64,000 nt of DNA from Mikania micrantha. Its lineage: Eukaryota; Streptophyta; Magnoliopsida; Asterales; Asteraceae. The stretch covers positions 60,900,981 through 60,964,980 of the forward strand of contig CM018683.1 in assembly GCA_009363875.1 (NCBI GenBank), written 5' to 3'. A program made the position numbers and the translations under genes. Shown here in pieces: positions 58,051 through 64,000 of this stretch. Position 1 is the stretch's first letter. Every line of letters starts with the position of its first letter. The notes beneath the pieces are model-generated. The model was not told the origin of the DNA. It made no database searches and was given only the letters and a program-made list of their open reading frames with translations.

Positions 58051-58210
58051 TCTTGACCGGTGATAGTTCATCATGTTCCAACTCCCGATAGTCTTCATCC
58101 AACAAGAGAAATGAGTCCCGTTCGAAGGAAGGGCTTTCTGTGGCTCGGATGTCGATGACAGATCAACCACTTGGAGAACGCGGGGCCTTTCTTTCTCTGT
58201 AGTCTGTCTT
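58051..58210. other. Foreign-looking 160-bp insert, possible mitochondrial DNA fragment
   Basis: Near-balanced base composition in an AT-rich setting, with abrupt borders inside the GGCGCCTAG element. The texture (e.g. gaaggaagggctttctgtggctcgg) resembles plant mitochondrial DNA. This is an impression, not a match. Confidence 0.25.
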
Positions 58211-58488
58211 AATAAATTAAGGTCGCCTAGGCTCTAGTCACCCATCTACAGTCTCGATTTTGGCCTAGGCGGTGTCTGAGCGCTAGGCAGGGTCTAGGCA
58301 GCCTAGTCGGCCTATGCAGCCTAGCCAGGTTTTTTTTGACTTTTTTTGTAAGGGACCAATTTTATAATTATTTAAACATTTCTCAACCAAAAAACCTTAA
58401 TATGTCTTTGAAACATCGAATACAACCAATTTTAAACTTTAAAATTAGTGTTTAAGTTTGCATTTTAAAGTACTTTATTTAGTATATT

Positions 58489-61400
58489 TGTAACACCCGT
58501 GTTACTTTACGTCCCATCCGGACATTTAAAACTTTTATTAAGAATTTTGTTTAGGTCCCAGAAAAAACTTTCTGTGTTTTGTTTGTAAACACACACATTT
58601 TTAATCATTCAAACATTAAGACATGTCAAAGTATATCCACATACTTATAACAAGTTAACTTCAATTCACCACTCAAATCTTTTTGCTCGATCCCGATCAC
58701 CATTTCCGTTCACCTTACTCTTTTGTACCTGTAAATACCACATTTAAATCACCATTAGTTCGTTAGAACTAAGTAAGTTTACCCCACTATTTCTCCAAGT
58801 GTATTCCATAACACCATATGGATACAATTCTAATGTTCCAAATATAATTTGGTAACAATATTCAATCGCATTCAAACGATTTGCTAACGGGTCGTTTCCA
58901 CCCAAAAACCCCATGAATCACCATTCATGTACAATCATTATAATTTAAAACCTCACATACATGTGCACACAAAACTTCAGTTGTGTATCATATTTCCTAA
59001 AAGTCAAAATTTAACAAATTGACTCTTGAATTTTGACTGTCTACACCCTTGTATGTCATCTTTTGTTCACACACCTTGTGAATCTATTTCATTGGAATTG
59101 AAAGTCTTATGTTCACACGCCTTGTGAATCAAAGCATGCACATTACCAATTTGATGCCTACACAGTTGTAGATCACCCTTTTTGTTCACACCTTGTGAAT
59201 CAATTACATTGGAATTGCATGTCTTATGTTCATACACCTTGTGAATCAATTACATTGGAATTGCATGTCTTATGTTCACACATCCTATGAATCAGCATAC
59301 ACATTATCAATCCACCATTTGTTCACACACCTTGTGAATCAATTAAATTGGAATTGCATGTCTTATGTTCACACATCTTGTGAATCAGCATACACATTAC
59401 CAATCCACCATTTGTTCACACACTATGTGAATCAATTACATTGGAATTGCATGTCTTATGTTCACACACCTTGTGAATCAGCATACACATCTCCAATTTA
59501 ACATCTACACATTTGTAGATCAGCACATGTTAACACACCTTGTGAATCATTCAACCACAATAATCACAATCAATTTATTTATTTCAATCAACTCAACTAA
59601 TCATGTATGCTAAATGCACAAACACTTGTAGTGTGGACTCACCCCGTCCTACAATTACAAGCTCAATCAAATAGGTAACTTACACACAATTTGAACACAT
59701 TCACTTGTGTTTACATCAATTATACTTTCAATTCATATGTTCACACACCTTGTGAATCATTTAACTATATTTCAACACACTGATTGTTCACTCTCAAGTG
59801 AATCAACCTGAACTGTCTACACAATTGTAGATCATCAAATACAATTCTTTCTATTTACCAAATATGTGTCACACTATTAAATTCAAAACGACACAATTAG
59901 GTGTCTTATTGAGTTTTCACAATCTTGTGAATTACTCAAACTTTCACTAATAATTATGTTCTCACCCTTGAGAATCCACTAACACAAAGTTTACTACATG
60001 TGTTATTTACACACATAGTCAACATTAGACACAAACAACAATTAGTCACACAATTGTGATTCCAAATAATATATATTAGTATCTAACCTCAAATTCAACC
60101 TTAAGGTCTATCACCCTTACATATGTTCACACACCTTGTGAATCATATAAAGGTAAATCAATCACAATTTGTTCACATAAAAGTGAACCAATTATACTTA
60201 CGTATAACAAACAGTTGTCTACATCATTGTAGATCAACTAAGTTGTCCACTACGTGCTTAGTTCACATTCAAGTGAACCATTTCAATATACTTTCTACAA
60301 CATTATCCACACTCATGTGGATTAATATCAATTTAAGCAAACATGAATGCCTACACACTTGTAGGTCATCACTATATCACATTCAACATATGGTTTATAT
60401 CCATGTGGATCACCAATTGAGTTTTGTTTACATGATCACAATATTTGTGATTCATTATCACAACATTAAGCAAACCTAACAGTAACAGGTGACTACCCTT
60501 GATTTGAGAAGTTATCAACAATATCAAACTCTTTTCCAGGCCTTTTAGAATTAGATTCACCTCCTCTTCCTATTATAAATTCACATATAACAAGATTCAA
60601 CAACATGAACCCACAACTTGTGTTATTTATATAATCTAATTCTTTTGACATGTTTCACTCTTCATTTTCAATCAAAACCTCATCGTGGCTTTTATCAACA
60701 ACCCATGGGTAGAAATTGATCTACACATGTTCTTAGTCATATTTAAATTATCAAAACTTCATATTTTGAAATCCGTTGCTTGACTTCCTTTACCAACCCC
60801 TAGTTGTAAATCACACGTATACAACTAGTTTCAATATGCTCAACACCCATACATACTGATTCAAACTCATTTGAATCTCATTTATTAGTGTGTGGCATTT
60901 AGAAGTCAAGTTATCATTTATAATTAGCAGTTTATGCTAAAATCATCAACTTTCATATTTCAATATTTAATCAAATACTTGAATTGGATTTATCATTCCA
61001 AAGAATAATCCAACACCACCATAACCACAATTTAATCATCCTTCTAGTTATCATACTCAATAATATGAGTTTCATGACAACCGGACATTATACCGGCTTC
61101 AAAACGAAGATTTCACCATCAAAACAGCAAGTTCTTCGTTTCTAACAATCCCTAGTTATCAACTAGGCACTAATCAATACCCATAATCATAGTAATACAT
61201 TCAAAACTAGATTTAATCCACACAATATTAAACTAGTAGGATAAAACGAATCGTTACCCAATCGAACGGATGTTCAGTTGCAAAACAGCGATCAGATGTT
61301 GCGGATACATTCTCTGGTACGATCTGTAGGCTTAGACGGCTTCAAATCCAAGTTTTGCAGCCCCAAATGTTGTTTGTGGGTGTAAGAAACTCGAGAGAAA

Positions 61401-61782
61401 GGGTTTAAACCCTTCTGGAAGTGAAATCTGATCTTAAAACCCAATTTTGCCAACTTAACACACTAGGCGCATCGCCCCAGCCTGACGTTTGGCCCGGGGC
61501 GTACCACCCTAGTTCGTCAAATTTTGATCTTATCTTCTTTTCGCGATTCCGGACAATCCGTAACTCCGTTTCGCACGCGGTTTTCGCCCACGTTCACCAT
61601 TTTTCGCATACTATCAACCTATAATAATTACAATCATCAAATCAACATGGATTTCTAGAACGATCACATTTGATCTTGCCATTGATGACGTAATTCTCAT
61701 GTATTTTCAAAGTACAACAATCACAATCGTTCAATTAACGATTATTTTGCAATACATTCCTTATTAAAAACCGGTTGTTACA
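58489..61782 (-). mobile_element. Solo LTR S2 of the same family type as 764-4047 (minus orientation)
   Basis: A 3294-bp segment from TGTAACACCCG to GGTTGTTACA, flanked by the perfect TSD ATATT (58484-58488 and 61783-61787). It shares with the S1 LTR its length, ends and the 'agaactaagta..tacccca' segment. Near 61560-61690 it shares with B/C LTRs the 'gcgcggttttcgcccacgttca' block in inverted orientation, which sets the strand. No internal genes. ORFs at 59226-59501 and 60123-60479 read through hairpin repeats. Confidence 0.88.
59030..60450 (-). repeat. Array of more than 20 short hairpins with varying stems in LTR S2
   Basis: Units of about 45-95 bp contain stems such as TTCACA/TGTGAA (for example 60126-60142), TCTACA/TGTAGA (59816-59831), TTCACT/AGTGAA (59787-59802), TTCTCA/TGAGAA (59959-59974), GTTCAC/GTGAAC (60261-60278) and ATCCACA/TGTGGAT (60305-60322). 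Loops are 3-6 nt and the 3' flank is mostly ATC or CC. Stem sequence changes on both sides together. Confidence 0.85.
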
Positions 61783-61787
61783 ATATT

Positions 61788-62562
61788 TAACTTTGTTTTT
61801 TAAATTATTTGAAGTATTATATTAAATTATTCATATTGATGTGTGTATATAATATATATTTGTAAAATTACATATAAAAATTCCAATCCGCCTAGCGCCG
61901 ATTAATCCTGATTAATCCCTACCTAGGTGGTACCTCGCCGCCCGACTAGCTCCTTAACGGCTTCTACAATCATGGTAAATAATTAAACTTTAACAGAGCA
62001 CCATGAGCCTTTGAGCATTCACAATCGCGCCTTGACATCAGTTAAGGTGTGACACTGTGTTTGGAGAGACTGACTAGGTGATCCGTTACACATCCTAGTG
62101 ATCTTTCACATGACTCTTTGGAGCATTCTTTAGAATTAGTGAGACTGTTCTTGTGATCTAATAGTTCTAAGTGTTTCCTGAGTTGTCATATCTTCATTGA
62201 CCGGTTATATCTCGTATCTTATTCCCGAAGGTATGAAAGCTATCTTTAGGATTCCAAGTCTAGGTAGTACCCTTCCTTATCTGATTTCTTAGTTTCTTAA
62301 TTGGTTTCAGTTGTCGAGGTTATTTTATTTCTTTATTTCTTCGTTATAAAAATCTTTTCTAAAAATTATGAATTTTCTTATTTACTAATTTCCTTCTTTA
62401 GTCTTAGCTTTGTCTTTATTTAAGGTTAATTCTTAGATTCTGTGTCCCTAGGATTCAATACTCGGTCTTACCCGTTCTATATTGCATATACCAGGTACAC
62501 TTGCATGTAGTGTGTAGTTCGGTTTAGGTTATTCCGTTTTTATTACTCGGTTGTGTTGAACC

Positions 62563-62563
<1 letters not shown>
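61788..62563. other. Intergenic, nothing recognised beyond the DNA-element end
   Basis: Apart from the right end of the GGCGCCTAG element (to 61971), I see no ORF or repeat boundary here. Confidence 0.4.

Positions 62564-62622
<59 letters not shown>
62564..62622. repeat. (TA)n microsatellite
   Basis: About 29 uninterrupted TA repeats. Confidence 0.97.
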
Positions 62623-62623
<1 letters not shown>

Positions 62624-63183
62624 CCACACATCATGTAACATTTAGGGTTTTTAGACAATTAATACAAAGCTCGTAATCCATTTGATTTTCAATAAAAGTA
62701 ATTACATGAATTTTCTAATTTGAGTCTATTGTAAATTTATAAATATGTGTGTGTATATATCATGCAATATAAATTTTATAGGTTTTATTAATTTAGAAAT
62801 AAATTTATTGAATCTTAATAAAATAAAACATTAAAAACTTCATTATAAGATTGGTTACACACACATACTAGTCTAAGCCCATGTAGTGCATGTAGACCAG
62901 GAGTCTGTGATGCCTTCAATTTAGTTGCACACCATTCTGGTGTGGTCATGGCCTTCATATTATCTAAGTAATGAGAATTGTGAATCACACACAAACACAA
63001 TTGTACGTAATAGTAGGAATGCACTTACTAACTTAATAACACACTCATATATACTTTAAGTTGGCAGTTGTTTCTCAACTGTCATTTCTTAGCCTAGTAA
63101 TTTATGACCGAACTTAAATAAATACTTAACAGATCATTAGTGTATATATATAACAAACAAACTTACTCAGTATATTCCCATTA
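62623..63183. other. Intergenic, nothing recognised
   Basis: AT-rich; one 69-codon reverse ORF (62815-63024) has no recognisable motif and no support. Confidence 0.4.
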
Positions 63184-63188
63184 TTTAG

Positions 63189-63438
63189 TGTAACATCCTA
63201 AGCAAATCTCACATCAGTCGTGAAAAAGAAGGATTTATGTCTCATAATTAGTAACGATCCGCCTCCTACATAATCAACATGTTTTCAGCTTAGCTGGCTG
63301 TGAAACACATAAAACTCCCAAGTTAAGCGTGTTTGGGTTGTAGCAATCTAGGGATGGGTAACCTCCCTCAGAAGTTTTCACCCGGCAACCGAGTGGGCAA
63401 AGCGGGCAATATTGGTGGTAGATGTGGCCGGATGTTAT
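63189..63438 (+). mobile_element. Cassandra-type TRIM LTR with 5S rRNA-like segment (solo)
   Basis: It starts TGTAACATCCTAAGC with the phrase ctcacatcagtcgtgaaaaagaagg, typical of Cassandra LTRs. It contains a 5S rRNA-like part: AGTTAAGCGTGTTTGGG (63321-63337, A-box) and GGGATGGGTAACCTCC (63351-63366, intermediate element/C-box). Flanks TTTAG and TCTAG would be a 5-bp target duplication with one mismatch if the decayed end lies at about 63438. Only one LTR is seen. Changes in the 5S-like boxes suggest it is not a working 5S gene. Confidence 0.75.
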
Positions 63439-63534
63439 CTAGGAACCCAATCAAGTGCTTCAATCAAGTGCTTCTTGCTTGTTAGGAACCCAATGGATAC
63501 TGCACCAGTGGTGGGAAATCATACAAGCGTGTAA

Positions 63535-63596
63535 TCGCTATTAGTGGCGATTTTGAGTACTATTAGTGGCCGGTAAGTGTTGATTTTCTTGTAGTG
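63535..63596. mobile_element. One terminus of a second CACTA element
   Basis: The segment ends ...GATTTTCTTGTAGTG (63596), a CACTA terminus in inverted view (CACTACAAGAAAATC). It is preceded by TTAGTGGC-type subterminal repeats at 63541 and 63563. The other end is not visible in the window, so extent is unknown; sequence back to about 63440 may belong to it. Confidence 0.65.
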
Positions 63597-64000
63597 CCAT
63601 TGTATCTATAGATCTGACATATCGACGTTGACGGTGTTAATTGGTAAAAGTAAAATATTAGGGTTTATAATATTGGGTGTAGAAGAATCTTTTTCCTTGG
63701 CTAAAGGACAATGAAAGGCATACAAGGAAGTGGATATAATGATATATATGTTATATGCATCATGATGTGGTTGACATACAATCAAAATAGAACTAAAAAA
63801 GTCTATAGCTTCATAGGGGTGTGTGTTTGCCAAAAATCCAACATGTATGTTACATACATGTATTTTTTAAATAAAATCATGACAAAGGTATGGATTTAAG
63901 GAATGGCAATCGTTTTTTTTCCTGTAACATATCATTGCTAATTTTAAGGTTTATGTATACGATATAAATTTACAAACAACTTGTATTCTAACATGTGGTT
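63597..64000. other. Intergenic, nothing recognised
   Basis: Two short ORFs on opposite strands overlap each other here and neither has recognisable features. Confidence 0.4.

Larger units (their letters stand above)
58022..61971. mobile_element. GGCGCCTAG-rich DNA element interrupted by solo LTR S2
   Basis: The left part (58022-58340) begins TTGTAAAAATCGGACTAGGCGCC and has repeated GGCCTAGGCG/GCAGCCTAG motifs. The right part (61870-61971) ends CCGACTAGCTCC..CGGCTTCTACAA, an imperfect complement of the start. This fits a short non-autonomous DNA element with terminal inverted repeats, split by the LTR at 58489. I could not define a target duplication. No transposase is seen. Confidence 0.4.

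Noticed and set aside
59060..59500. CRISPR-like pattern of short palindromic repeats with variable spacers
   Set aside because: Plant nuclear DNA inside an LTR; repeats are not uniform, spacers are themselves repetitive and no cas genes exist.
63300..63400. Functional 5S rRNA gene
   Set aside because: Only internal boxes are preserved, with several changes; the context is a retroelement LTR and there is no tandem 5S array.

Overview
The window is plant nuclear DNA, most likely from an Asteraceae species. That placement is an inference: it rests on recognising the general type of the degraded ORFs at 42.4-45.8 kb and the style of the LTR families, and no search was possible. About two thirds of the 64 kb can be assigned to transposable elements. 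The one host gene is a TIR-NB-LRR (TNL) immune receptor on the + strand. It enters at base 1 already inside the TIR domain and ends at 31500. Four exons (1-434, 27872-28979, 29065-29364, 29467-31500) join in one open frame of about 1291 residues, with all major TIR and NB-ARC motifs present. Its LRR part contains an exact 132-bp tandem array (44 residues, eleven units).

Intron 1 is 27.4 kb, but only about 0.6 kb of it looks ancestral. The rest is a nest of insertions whose order can be read from target-site duplications (TSDs). A ~0.6 kb non-autonomous CACTA element (560-27377, TSD ACT) received a minus-strand solo LTR (764-4047, TSD GTTTC) and a Ty3/gypsy chromovirus-like element 'A' (4107-27035, TSD GACGA). 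A received an inverted Ty3/gypsy element 'B' (10208-22638, TSD CGGGG) inside its RNase H/integrase junction. B then rearranged: a ~1.06 kb copy of A's flanking integrase region plus a 128-bp LTR tail sits between B's 3' LTR and its internal region. Such a structure is expected if a break in one LTR was repaired by copying through the other LTR into flanking DNA.

Downstream of the TNL gene, a Ty1/copia-type element 'D' (32380-46940, TSD GTCTA) contains a degraded env-like 3' ORF. It was invaded by Ty3/gypsy element 'C' (32459-42315), a relative of B. A deletion removed most of D's 5' half together with most of C's 5' LTR. B and C share an unusual plan: 5' LTR, an extra ORF (proline-rich, coiled-coil, C-terminal membrane segment), a tandem-repeat array, gag-pol, 3' LTR. 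A lacks the extra ORF.

From 46.9 kb onward there is no recognisable host gene. I see a hAT-type element (47053-47670), a Helitron (48204-48740), a near-perfect palindromic Mutator-type MITE (51375-51634, 9-bp TSD), an snRNA-type promoter signature (52472-52525), two large minus-strand solo LTRs (53271-57523 and 58489-61782), an AT microsatellite, a Cassandra-type LTR carrying a 5S rRNA-like segment (63189-63438), and one end of another CACTA element (to 63596).

The most interesting signals are: (1) arrays of short hairpins with different but mutually complementary stems, in two related solo LTRs and independently in B's leader; (2) the extra membrane-anchored ORF between 5' LTR and gag in two related element families; (3) B's copy-and-join rearrangement, whose duplicated host segment is more diverged than B's LTRs; (4) the exact 132-bp LRR array, most of whose units carry a consensus splice-donor sequence.
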